Source: JAWVFK01 sp033856175
Lineage (GTDB): Bacteria; Actinomycetota; Thermoleophilia; Solirubrobacterales; 70-9
Direction of reading: 5' to 3'
Assembly (NCBI GenBank): GCA_033856175.1
Contig: JAWVFK010000034.1
Location: 1-62,919 of the forward strand
Length of the DNA stretch: 62,919 nt
Each line of letters starts with the position of its first letter. Position 1 is the stretch's first letter. The position numbers and the translations under genes were made by a program. Positions 25,084 through 32,878 of the stretch are shown here, one piece after another. The notes beneath the pieces are model-generated. The model saw only the letters and a program-made list of their open reading frames with translations. It was not told where the DNA came from and made no database searches.

Positions 25084-26550
25084 TTAGGGACCCTGGCTGC
25101 AGGTCTCGCCGGCGCAGTCGGCGAGCTGGGCGAGCAGATGGGCCATGTCGTGGCGGCGGATGCTCGTCGACGGCTTCGACGCCAGGTTGCTCAGCTGCAG
25201 CGGGTCGTCGCCGAGGTTGTAGAGCTCCTTCTCGCCGCTCGAGTACTGGACGTAGGTCCAGTCCCCGCTCTCGACGCCCTGGTAGTGGGCCAGAGAGAAC
25301 GACTCGATCAGGATGCCGGCACGCGGCGTCGATCCCGGCTGCGTCGGATCGAGGCCGGCGACCGCTGTCGGCAGCAGCGAGAGCCCGTCGAGCGGGCGCG
25401 TCGCCTGGCCGCTGGCCCCGGCGATATCGAGGATCGTCGGCGCCAGGTCGACGTTCGCCGTCAGCTGGCTTCGGCCCTCGCCCGCCGGGATCCCCGGCCC
25501 GCGGACGACGAGCGGAACGCGCACGCTCTCCTCGTAGGGGTAGCTCTTGGTCTCGATCCGGTGCTCGCCGAGCAGGTAGCCGTTGTCGGAGGTGAAGAAG
25601 ATGTAGGTGTTGTCGAGCTGGCCCTTGGCCCGCAGCGCCGAGACGACGTCCCCGACGAGGTCGTCGACGGCCAGCAGGCTCGCCGCCCGGCGCCGGTAGC
25701 TGGCGACGAAGTTTGCGACCTGATGGGCGTTGTAGCGCGGGCGCTTGCGGATGTAGCGCGGCTTGTCGGTGACGTCCTTCTCGTTGAAGGAGCGCTTGTG
25801 GGGAAAGGCGAGGTGACGGAAGCGGCCCTGGTGGCGCGGCGCCGGCGGCGGCCCGTGCACACCGCCGCTGGCGGCCTCGTTGGCGGTCGTGTCGTCGTGC
25901 GGGGCAAGCGGCGCCAGCGAGAGGAAGAACGGCTTCGTGCCGTCCTGGTGCTGGATGAACTTCGTCGCGAGCTTGCCGTAGACATCGGTTTGGTAATCCC
26001 GCGGCTTGTGGCCGTAGCGGCGCAGCCTGCCGTTCTGGTTGAGCGTGTAGTCGTAGACCTTGATCTCGCTCGATCCGGGTGCAGCGAACCACTGATCCCA
26101 GCCGGGCGGGATCTCCTTCTTCTGGGTCGGGCCGCCGCGGCCATAGCCGTTGAGGTACTTGCCGACGAAGCCGGTCGTATAGCCGGCGCCCTGCAGCCAG
26201 ATGTTGAGCGTGTTGTCGATGTCGCCCGTCGCCTTGAACTGCTGGTAGCCGCCGCTGGGGCCGGTGTTCGAGCGAACGCGATGATTGTGGGCGTACTGAC
26301 CGGTGAGGTAGGTCGTGCGCGAGGGGCAGCAGAGCGGGTCGGAGTCGTAGTAGCGCTTGAAGCTGACGCCGTGGCCGGCGAGCAGCTTCTTCGTCTGGGC
26401 CATCAGCCTCAGCTCGCTCGAGTCCTGGTCGTCGGTCATGATCACGACGACGTTGGGCGTCCCGGCGACGGCGGCCGCGCCCTGCTCCGCGTGCAGCGCC
26501 ACCGAGGCGAGCACCGCGGCGATCAACCCGCCGAGGCTCAGCCTGAGCAT
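25084..26550 (-). CDS. Secreted type I sulfatase (first of a tandem pair)
   Basis: 488 aa. Signal peptide about 1-29. The alkaline-phosphatase-superfamily sulfatase domain starts PNVVVIMTDDQ, with metal-binding Asp40 and Asp41. The maturation motif is CCPSR: Cys74 would be converted to formylglycine by a generating enzyme encoded elsewhere. TSDNGYLLGEH and the second metal-site residues are present. The nearest types are arylsulfatase or choline/glycan sulfatases; substrate is unknown. Start fixed only by the signal peptide; the 5' end overlaps the upstream sulfatase by 13 bp, so the two are co-transcribed. The pair interrupts an otherwise housekeeping run (obgE to proB). Confidence 0.92.
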   Translation of the reverse strand: MLRLSLGGLIAAVLASVALHAEQGAAAVAGTPNVVVIMTDDQDSSELRLMAQTKKLLAGHGVSFKRYYDSDPLCCPSRTTYLTGQYAHNHRVRSNTGPSGGYQQFKATGDIDNTLNIWLQGAGYTTGFVGKYLNGYGRGGPTQKKEIPPGWDQWFAAPGSSEIKVYDYTLNQNGRLRRYGHKPRDYQTDVYGKLATKFIQHQDGTKPFFLSLAPLAPHDDTTANEAASGGVHGPPPAPRHQGRFRHLAFPHKRSFNEKDVTDKPRYIRKRPRYNAHQVANFVASYRRRAASLLAVDDLVGDVVSALRAKGQLDNTYIFFTSDNGYLLGEHRIETKSYPYEESVRVPLVVRGPGIPAGEGRSQLTANVDLAPTILDIAGASGQATRPLDGLSLLPTAVAGLDPTQPGSTPRAGILIESFSLAHYQGVESGDWTYVQYSSGEKELYNLGDDPLQLSNLASKPSTSIRRHDMAHLLAQLADCAGETCSQGP

Positions 26551-27980
26551 GAAGCGCCCCCGCAGTCGCGCAGCGCCTGCAGCAGGTCCTCGAGCTCAGA
26601 CCGCTTGGCGGACGCCGCCGGGTCCGCGGCCAGGTTGCCGAGCTCGAACGGATCGTTCGCGAGGTCGTAGAGCTCCCGGTCGCCGGTCGGATACTTGACG
26701 TAGACCCAGTCGCCGCTCTCGACGGCGATGAAGCGCCGGTGCTCGAAGGACTCGAGCAGGATCGGCCGCGTCGAGGCCGCGTCGGCAGTCGCGAAGGGCA
26801 GCAGCGAGACGCCGTCGAGCGGATGGGAGACGCGGCTCTCGGCGCCGGCGATCCCGACGATCGTCGCCGCCAGGTCGACATTTGCCGTCAGCTGCTGGCG
26901 CACCACCCCCTCGGGGACGCCTGGGCCGCGCAGCAGAAACGGCACCCGCACGCTCTCCTCGTACGGCAGCGACTTCGCCTGCAGGCGGTGCTCGCCGAGC
27001 AGGAAGCCGTTGTCCGAAGTGAAGACGACGTAGGTGTTCTCGAGCAGCCCTCGTGCCGAGAGCTTCTTCACCACCCGGCCAACGAGGTCGTCGACGGCGA
27101 GCAGGCTCTCGGAGCGGCGGCGAAAGCCCCTCTTGATCAGCTTCACCTGGGACTTGGTCAGCTTGTGCCGATCCTGGACATAGGCGGGCTTGTCGCTGAC
27201 GTCGGCCTCGTTGAACGAGGGCGTCTCAGGAAACGGCAGGTCGCGGAAGCGGCCCTTGTGCCGCGGCGCCGGCGGCGGCCCGTGGAGGCCATCCATCCGC
27301 TGCTCGCCGCCGGCGTCGTCATGCGGCGCGACGGGCATCAAAGAGAGGAAGAAGGGCCGCGAGGCGCGCTGACGGCCGATGTAGGCGGCAGCCAACTTGG
27401 CGTAGACATCGGTCTGGTAGTCCGCCGGCCTGTGGCCGTAGTGCCTTAGCCGGCCGTTCTGATTGAGGACGTAGTCGTAGAGCTTCTGGCGGCTGACCCC
27501 GGGAGGGACGTCCCACTCGTCCCAGCCGGGCGGGATCTCGCGCGGGCTTCCCTTCTCGCCGTAGTGGTTGAGGAACTTGCCGATCTGCGCGGTGCGGTAG
27601 CCGGCCTTGTGCAGCCAGACGTTGAGCGTCTGGCGCTTGCGCAGCCGCTGGTAGCCACCGCGTTTGCCGCCGTCCTGGAGGACGCCGTGGTTGTGCGCGT
27701 ACTGCCCGGTCAGAAAGGTCGCCCGCGAGGGGCAGCAGAGCGGGTCGGAGACGTAGTAGCGATCGAAGCGGGCCCCCTGGTCCGCCAGCAGCCGGCGCGT
27801 CTTCGGCATCACCGCGAGGTCGGAGACGTTCTGGTCGTCGGTCATGATCACGACGACGTTGGGCCGTCCCGATGCCGACCCGTCGGCGGCGCTCGGCTCG
27901 GAGACGACCACGGCCGCGAACAGCGCTGCGCCCGCCGCCACAAGGGCAGCCAGCGACCATCGCCGTGCACGCAGTGGCAC
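26538..27980 (-). CDS. Secreted type I sulfatase (second of a tandem pair)
   Basis: 480 aa from the GTG at 27980. This start puts a classic signal peptide at the N-terminus (RARRWSLAALVAAGAALFAA). The longer frame to 28052 begins inside a hairpin and adds 24 non-hydrophobic residues. Metal Asp48 and Asp49 lie in IMTDDQ, the formylglycine Cys82 in CCPSR, and TSDNGFLLGEH is conserved. It is a close paralog of the next gene, with the same order of motifs and very similar length, so the pair arose by tandem duplication. It lies downstream of obgE but is separated from it by tandem repeats and a possible terminator hairpin. Confidence 0.91.
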   Translation of the reverse strand: MPLRARRWSLAALVAAGAALFAAVVVSEPSAADGSASGRPNVVVIMTDDQNVSDLAVMPKTRRLLADQGARFDRYYVSDPLCCPSRATFLTGQYAHNHGVLQDGGKRGGYQRLRKRQTLNVWLHKAGYRTAQIGKFLNHYGEKGSPREIPPGWDEWDVPPGVSRQKLYDYVLNQNGRLRHYGHRPADYQTDVYAKLAAAYIGRQRASRPFFLSLMPVAPHDDAGGEQRMDGLHGPPPAPRHKGRFRDLPFPETPSFNEADVSDKPAYVQDRHKLTKSQVKLIKRGFRRRSESLLAVDDLVGRVVKKLSARGLLENTYVVFTSDNGFLLGEHRLQAKSLPYEESVRVPFLLRGPGVPEGVVRQQLTANVDLAATIVGIAGAESRVSHPLDGVSLLPFATADAASTRPILLESFEHRRFIAVESGDWVYVKYPTGDRELYDLANDPFELGNLAADPAASAKRSELEDLLQALRDCGGASCSG

Positions 27981-28038
27981 GACCCCGCCTGAGAGGTTCC
28001 CCGACACCGAGCAGAGCTTAGAGGGGTTGGCCGACGGC

Positions 28039-28054
28039 CCGTGCAGGTGCACGG
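28039..28054 (-). terminator. Hairpin between obgE and the sulfatases
   Basis: Perfect inverted repeat CCGTGCA-GG-TGCACGG, 50-70 nt past the obgE stop. There is no T-run after it, so a rho-independent terminator is only one possibility; an attenuator or protein site would also fit. Confidence 0.35.
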
Positions 28055-28060
28055 CCGCCG

Positions 28061-28116
28061 ATGCTCACCCAGCGATGCCTAGCCAGCGACTCCTAGCCAA
28101 TGACTCCTAACCAGTG
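28061..28116. repeat. Four tandem 14-bp repeats at the 3' end of obgE
   Basis: Plus-strand units: ATGCTCACCCAGCG, ATGCCTAGCCAGCG, ACTCCTAGCCAATG and ACTCCTAACCAGTG. The last unit contains the obgE stop codon and its final codons, so the array looks like stepwise duplication of the gene end. The core CTARCCA resembles the repeats between proB and proA. Confidence 0.75.
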
Positions 28117-29399
28117 AAGAAGTCGAACGCGACCTCGCCGATCCGCAGCTCGTCGCCTGACTCGAAGCCGGCCGCGTGCAGCTCGCTGACGACGCCGATG
28201 TCGCGCAGGCGCTGCTCGAGGTAGGCGAGCGCCTCGGGATTGGAGAGGTCATAGCGCTCGGCGAGCAGCTCGATACCCCGCCCGAGGACGCGAAACGCCC
28301 CCTCCTGCTCGCACGACACGCTGAATCCCTCGTCGAGTCCCGGCCGGTAGACGCGATGCTCGACCTCGTCGACCGGCGACGAGCCGGCGGCCGCGGCGGC
28401 AGCAGCCTGAGGCGGCGTCGACTCGAGGATCCGGTGGCGCAGCGCATCAAGCCCCTCCCCGGTCACCGCCGACACGGCCAGCACGTCGAGCAGCTCGTCG
28501 CGGAGACGGCCGCGCCAGGCCTCGACCCGCTGCTCGACCTCGGCCGGCGGCACCAGGTCGCGCTTCGAGAGGACGAGCAGCACCGGCAGGGCGTCGAGGC
28601 CGGCGCCGTAGGCGTGCAGCTCGTCGCGGACGGTGGCGTAGGCGGCCTCGGCCTCGCCCTCCAGCGGCGCGATGTCGACGACGTGGACGAGCGTGCGGCA
28701 GCGCTCGACGTGGGCGAGGAACTCCTGGCCCAGCCCGGCGCCGGCGGCGGCGCCCTCGATCAGCCCCGGGATGTCGGCGACGACGAGCTGGCGGTCGTCG
28801 GTCTCGATCGTCCCCAGGGCCGGCTCGATCGTCGTGAACGGATAGTCGGCGACCTTCGGCGTCGCCCGGGTCAGCCGCCGCAGCAGCGAGGACTTGCCCG
28901 CGTTTGGCAGCCCGACGAGGCCGGCGTCGGCGAGCAGCTTCAGCCTCAGCTCGACCCAGCCCGACTGGCCGGAGAGCCCCCGCTCGGCGAAGCGCGGCGC
29001 CTGCCGGGTCGAGCTGGCGAAGCACTTGTTGCCGTGACCGCCGCTGCCGCCGGCGGCGATCACCGCGCGCTGGCCGGCACGGACGAGGTCGATCCGCTCG
29101 CCGTCGAGGCCCTCGACCTGGGTGCCCGGCGGCACGCGGACGACGCGGTCCTCACCGCGGGGGCCGTGCTGCTGCTTGCCGCGGCCGTGGCCGCCGCGGC
29201 CCGCCCGCAGCTGGGGCCGGAAGCGCAGCTCGGTCAGGTCGCGCCGCGAGTCGTCGGCGATGAGCACCACGTCGCCGCCGCGACCGCCGTCGCCGCCGTC
29301 GGGGCCGCCGTGCGGCACGTGGGCCTCGCGGCGGAAGCTGACGCAGCCGTCGCCGCCCCGGCCTGCCTCTACGTACGCGCGCGCCTTGTCGTGGAGCAT
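28107..29399 (-). CDS. obgE: GTPase Obg/CgtA
   Basis: 430 aa. ObgE is an essential GTPase in 50S subunit assembly and stress signalling. The Gly-rich Obg domain (1-160) begins MLHDKARAYVEAGRGGDGC. The G domain has GLPNAGKSSLL (G1), DIPGLIEGAAAGAGLG (G3) and LSKRDL (G4). A C-terminal OCT domain (about 350-425) ends RIGEVAFDFFTG. The ATG at 29399 is fixed by the family N-terminus and is exactly 6 nt after TATCGT (29406-29411), so it is probably leaderless and not dependent on the upstream rplU-rpmA transcript. Confidence 0.96.
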   Translation of the reverse strand: MLHDKARAYVEAGRGGDGCVSFRREAHVPHGGPDGGDGGRGGDVVLIADDSRRDLTELRFRPQLRAGRGGHGRGKQQHGPRGEDRVVRVPPGTQVEGLDGERIDLVRAGQRAVIAAGGSGGHGNKCFASSTRQAPRFAERGLSGQSGWVELRLKLLADAGLVGLPNAGKSSLLRRLTRATPKVADYPFTTIEPALGTIETDDRQLVVADIPGLIEGAAAGAGLGQEFLAHVERCRTLVHVVDIAPLEGEAEAAYATVRDELHAYGAGLDALPVLLVLSKRDLVPPAEVEQRVEAWRGRLRDELLDVLAVSAVTGEGLDALRHRILESTPPQAAAAAAAGSSPVDEVEHRVYRPGLDEGFSVSCEQEGAFRVLGRGIELLAERYDLSNPEALAYLEQRLRDIGVVSELHAAGFESGDELRIGEVAFDFFTG

Positions 29400-29405
29400 G
29401 GGCTG

Positions 29406-29411
29406 ACGATA
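29406..29411 (-). promoter_or_regulatory. -10 element of obgE (leaderless type)
   Basis: Minus strand: TATCGT, six bases (CAGCCC), ATG. It lies in the 23-bp gap after the methyltransferase gene. Confidence 0.6.
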
Positions 29412-29422
29412 GCCGCGGCCCG

Positions 29423-30286
29423 TCAGGCGAACAGCGGGCAGAGCACCGGCTTGGTGGGCTCGGCCGCAGCGCCGTCGGCGAGGACGCAGATCCCGAGCGA
29501 GCGGACCTCGACGGCGAGCGACACCCTCGGGTCGGCGCAGATCGTCCGCCAGGCGCGGCGCATTCCCTCGAGCCGCTCGCCGACGTCGTCGAACAGCAGC
29601 ACCGCGGGACGGGGCGCCTGGGCGGCGATCCGCTCGAAGTACTCGAGCGTCGGCTGCTCCTGATGATGGCCGTCGATGAAGGCGAAGTCGATCCGCCGCT
29701 CGGCGAGCGCCGGCTCGAGCGTCTCCTGGAAGCGGCCGAGCCTCAGCTCGACGCGGCCCTCGAGGCCGAGCTCGGCGAAGTTGGCCTCGGCGACGCGGGC
29801 GCGATTCGAGTCGGCCTCGAGCGTGACCAGCCGCCCCGAGCCGCCGTTCAGCTCGAGCGCCGCCGCCTGATAGGCGGCCGAGATGCCGATGCAGCTGCCG
29901 AGCTCGAGGCAGCCTTCGGGCTGGAGCTCGCGGACGAGCTTCAGCATCAGCACCCCCCAGCGCCTCGGCTTGCTGACGCTCGTCGCCAGCAGCGAGACCG
30001 GCTTGGTCCTGAAGACGTCGCGGTCCGCCTCCTCCCCGGTCCACTCGATGTGGCTCGTCCTCAGCACCTCATCGGAGTCGCCCAGGGCCTGACGCAATCC
30101 TTCGATCCGCTCGACCCAGGCTCGCTCCTCCGGCGCGAGCCGCTGCGCCTGCGTCGCCTCGAGAGCGCGGCCGATCGCGGCAACCGTCGGGTCGCCGCTC
30201 GCGCGCAGCTCGGCGAACGCCCGCCTGCGCCGGCGCGCCATCCGCCAGCGGTAGACGCGATCCTCGAGGCTGCGCCTCAGAGCCAT
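29423..30286 (-). CDS. Class I SAM-dependent methyltransferase
   Basis: 287 aa. A basic, helical N-terminal region (RRSLEDRVYRWRMARRRRR) precedes a Rossmann methyltransferase domain. Motif I is LELGSCIGISAAYQAA, followed by RLVTLEADSNRA (acidic residue that holds the SAM ribose) and DFAFIDGHHQEQPTLEYF. The IDGxH pattern is typical of O-methyltransferase-like families (Methyltransf_24). The substrate is unknown. It sits between rpmA and obgE, where nothing or a ribosome-related gene is normally found, so a role in ribosome or translation-factor modification is possible but unproven. The gap from rpmA is 50 bp. Confidence 0.82.
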   Translation of the reverse strand: MALRRSLEDRVYRWRMARRRRRAFAELRASGDPTVAAIGRALEATQAQRLAPEERAWVERIEGLRQALGDSDEVLRTSHIEWTGEEADRDVFRTKPVSLLATSVSKPRRWGVLMLKLVRELQPEGCLELGSCIGISAAYQAAALELNGGSGRLVTLEADSNRARVAEANFAELGLEGRVELRLGRFQETLEPALAERRIDFAFIDGHHQEQPTLEYFERIAAQAPRPAVLLFDDVGERLEGMRRAWRTICADPRVSLAVEVRSLGICVLADGAAAEPTKPVLCPLFA

Positions 30287-30336
30287 CGTCGAGCCGGACC
30301 GGGCGCCGAAGCGCCGCGGAACCGAGGCCGCTGGTC

Positions 30337-30594
30337 CTAGTCCGCGCCCTCGACGACGAGGACCTCGCGGCCCCTGCGCGAGGGCTTGAAGTCGACGGTA
30401 CCCGGGCGCGTCGCGAAGATCGTGTGGTCGCGGCCGATGCCCGTCCCCGGGCCGGGCCAGAAGCGCGTGCCGCGCTGGCGGACGATGATCTCGCCACCGC
30501 CGACCTGCTGGCCGGCGAAGACCTTGACACCGAGCATCTTCGGGTTGGAGTCGCGGCCGTTGCGGCTCGAGCCGAGCCCCTTCTTATGCGCCAT
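30337..30594 (-). CDS. rpmA: 50S ribosomal protein L27
   Basis: 85 aa, beginning AHKKGLGSSRNGRDSNPK, the canonical L27 N-terminus that reaches the peptidyl-transferase centre. There is no firmicute-type N-terminal extension that needs cleavage. GTRFWPGPGTGIGRDHTIFA is also diagnostic. Its start overlaps the 3' end of rplU by 11 bp, so the two are translationally coupled. Confidence 0.98.
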   Translation of the reverse strand: MAHKKGLGSSRNGRDSNPKMLGVKVFAGQQVGGGEIIVRQRGTRFWPGPGTGIGRDHTIFATRPGTVDFKPSRRGREVLVVEGAD

Positions 30595-30952
30595 CTGCGG
30601 TCTCCTTCTTGGCTGCGGGCTTGCGCGCCGGCGAGGAGCCCTTGGTGATCGCGGTCACCTCGAGCCGGGTCAGCTCCGAGCGATGCCCGGCGCGGCGGCG
30701 GTAGCCCTTCTTGGCCTTGTACTTGAACACCTTGATCTTGGGGCCGCGCAGATGCTCGGCCACGGTCGCCTCGACCTTGACCTTCTCGAGGCCCTTGGCG
30801 TCGGCGACGAGGTCGCTGTCGCGCAGCATCACCGGGCGCAGGCTGACCTTGGCGCCCTCCTTGTCGGGCAGGCGGTCGACGAGCAGCGTGCTGCCCTTCT
30901 CGACGCGGTACTGCTTGCCGCCCGATTCGATCACTGCGTAGGTGTCAGCCAT
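30584..30952 (-). CDS. rplU: 50S ribosomal protein L21
   Basis: 122 aa: YAVIESGGKQYRVEKGS at the N-terminus and KIKVFKYKAKKGYRRRAGHR in the rRNA-binding loop are diagnostic. The C-terminus has an extra Lys/Ala-rich tail (about 20 residues) compared with the shortest family members. A purine-rich Shine-Dalgarno tract (AGAGAGAG) abuts the ATG. First gene of rplU-rpmA; the gap to the upstream rng gene is 42 bp, so co-transcription with rng is likely. Confidence 0.98.
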   Translation of the reverse strand: MADTYAVIESGGKQYRVEKGSTLLVDRLPDKEGAKVSLRPVMLRDSDLVADAKGLEKVKVEATVAEHLRGPKIKVFKYKAKKGYRRRAGHRSELTRLEVTAITKGSSPARKPAAKKETADGA

Positions 30953-30994
30953 CTCTCTCTTTGCCTTGCATTAGTGCTGCCGTCAGCGACAGCG

Positions 30995-32842
30995 CTAGTC
31001 GCCCCTGTCGCCCGAGCGCTGGCTCGCGGCGGCGGATTCTAGATCATGAGCGCCGGATTCCCGGGCAGCGTCCCCCGCCTCGCCGTTGTCGGCAAGCGTC
31101 GCGATCGCGGCCGCCCGCCCGACGCTCTCGATCCGCACCAGCTTGCGCTCGCCGACGTGGCGGCCGCCGCCGGCGATACTGACGATGTAGGAGTCGACGC
31201 GGGCGATCGCGTCGTCGACGTTGTACATGTGTGGCTCCTCGACGGTGACGAGCACCTCGTCGCCGACGCCGAAGGGCAGAGCCCGCTGCTCGATCTGCTC
31301 GCGGCTGCCGCTCTCGACGACCTCGAAGGTGTCCAGCGGCAGGGCCTGACCCCCCTCGAAGTGGAAATGCTTGCCGGTCTCGGCCTCGAGCTCGACCAGC
31401 CCGCTCTCCGGCTCGAGCAGGACCCGCGCGACCTTCGGGTTGACGCGCACGAGGTAGGCGTCGGGGTCGGGCCGCTCGGCGATCACGTCGCAGAGGCGCC
31501 GCATGATGCTCAGCGCGACCGTCTCCTCGGAGGCGACGACGCCCTCGCCGTGGCAGGTCGGACAGGGCTTGGTGATGATCTCGCGGACCCCGTCGGTGAC
31601 GTTCTGGCGCGTCATCTCGACCAGCCCGAGCGGCGAGACCTCCATCACGTAGGTCTTCGTCCGGTCCTCGTCGAGGGCCTTGCGCAGCGTCTGCAGGACC
31701 TCGTTGCGGTTGGCGCTCCTCGCCATGTCGATGAAGTCGATGACGATGATGCCGCCGATGTCGCGCAGCCTCAGCTGCCGCACGACCTCGCTCGCGGCCT
31801 CGACGTTGACCTTGGTGATCGTGTCCTCGAGCCGGCCCTTGCCGCGGCCGGTGAAGCTGCCGGTGTTGATGTCGATCACTGTCATCGCCTCGGCGTAGTC
31901 GATGATCAGATAGCCGCCCGAGGGCAGGTCGACCCGGCGCGAGAGCGTCGAGTTGATCGCCGCGTCGATGTTCCAGCGCTCGAACAGCGGCTGCTTGTCC
32001 TCGTAGAAGAAGACGCTGTCGACCAGCTCCGGCGCCGTCCGCTGGAAGAAGCCGGTGACCCGCTGGTGCTGCTTCTCGTCGTCGATGATCGCCGCCTCGA
32101 AGTCGCTGAGGAAGACGTCGCGCAGAACGCGCACCGACAGATCGGCCTCCTGGAAGACCATTGCCCCGGCGGGGGCGTCCTCGGCTCGGCGCTCGACGAC
32201 CTCGGTCAGCTTGTGCAGGTAGTCGATCTCGCGCTCGAAGTCCGTCTTGCGGGCGCCGTGGGCGGCGGTGCGGACGATGACGCCGCCGTCGCCGGTGTGG
32301 ATCTTGTCGATCAGCTTGCGCAGGCGCTCGCGCTCGCCGTCGGGCAGCCGCCGGCTGACGCCGACGCCGCCGCCCTGGGGCATGTAGACGAGGTAGCGGC
32401 CGGCGATCGACAGCTGCATCGAGAGCCTGGCCCCCTTCGTCTTCAGCGGGTCCTTGACGACCTGGACGAGGATCTCCTGGCCGGGCTTGATCAGCTCGTC
32501 GATCCTGCGGCCGTGGCCGCGACCACGCTTGGGCACGGCCTCGCCGCCCGGCAGGACGATCTCGTCGACGTGGAGGAAGCCGTTGCGCTCGAGGCCGATG
32601 TCGACGAAGGCGGCCTCCATCCCGGGCAGGACGTTGTCGACCCTGCCCTTGTAGACGTTGCCGACGATCGAGCGGCGTCCGCGCCGCTCTATGTAGAGCT
32701 CGGCGACCGTGTAGCCGGCCGGGCTATCCGGCGGCTTGGGGGTGCCGGGGTCCTTTGCACGCCGTGCGGGCGTGCCCTTCGCTTCGAGTACGGCGACGCG
32801 GGTCTCGCCGCGATCGACGCTGACAAGAATTGTCTTTTTCAT
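30995..32842 (-). CDS. rng: Ribonuclease G/E
   Basis: 615 aa. It has the RNase E/G catalytic architecture: N-terminal S1-like domain (GNVYKGRVDNVLPGMEAAFVDIG), 5'-sensor and RNase H-like parts, DNase I-like catalytic motif VIDINTGSF with the metal-binding Asp, and the zinc-link CPTCHGEG (about residues 433-440). The C-terminus adds a TRAM/S1-like segment and a short acidic tail instead of the long scaffold arm of E. coli RNase E, so it is closer to RNase G. It processes rRNA precursors and starts mRNA decay. Good Shine-Dalgarno (AAAGG, 5 nt from ATG). It lies between rodA and rplU, a common placement. Confidence 0.95.
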   Translation of the reverse strand: MKKTILVSVDRGETRVAVLEAKGTPARRAKDPGTPKPPDSPAGYTVAELYIERRGRRSIVGNVYKGRVDNVLPGMEAAFVDIGLERNGFLHVDEIVLPGGEAVPKRGRGHGRRIDELIKPGQEILVQVVKDPLKTKGARLSMQLSIAGRYLVYMPQGGGVGVSRRLPDGERERLRKLIDKIHTGDGGVIVRTAAHGARKTDFEREIDYLHKLTEVVERRAEDAPAGAMVFQEADLSVRVLRDVFLSDFEAAIIDDEKQHQRVTGFFQRTAPELVDSVFFYEDKQPLFERWNIDAAINSTLSRRVDLPSGGYLIIDYAEAMTVIDINTGSFTGRGKGRLEDTITKVNVEAASEVVRQLRLRDIGGIIVIDFIDMARSANRNEVLQTLRKALDEDRTKTYVMEVSPLGLVEMTRQNVTDGVREIITKPCPTCHGEGVVASEETVALSIMRRLCDVIAERPDPDAYLVRVNPKVARVLLEPESGLVELEAETGKHFHFEGGQALPLDTFEVVESGSREQIEQRALPFGVGDEVLVTVEEPHMYNVDDAIARVDSYIVSIAGGGRHVGERKLVRIESVGRAAAIATLADNGEAGDAARESGAHDLESAAASQRSGDRGD

Positions 32843-32878
32843 GCATGCCTTTCAAATTTGTCTCAGCTCGCATCGAGC

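Noticed and set aside
24110..26881. Long open frame of 923 codons on the minus strand over proB and the first sulfatase
   Set aside because: It is out of frame with two clear genes, Arg/Pro/Ala-rich, and has no domain. Typical GC-rich shadow.
28107..30044. Extension of obgE to 645 residues
   Set aside because: The family begins at MLHDKA (29399), and the upstream part overlaps the methyltransferase gene.
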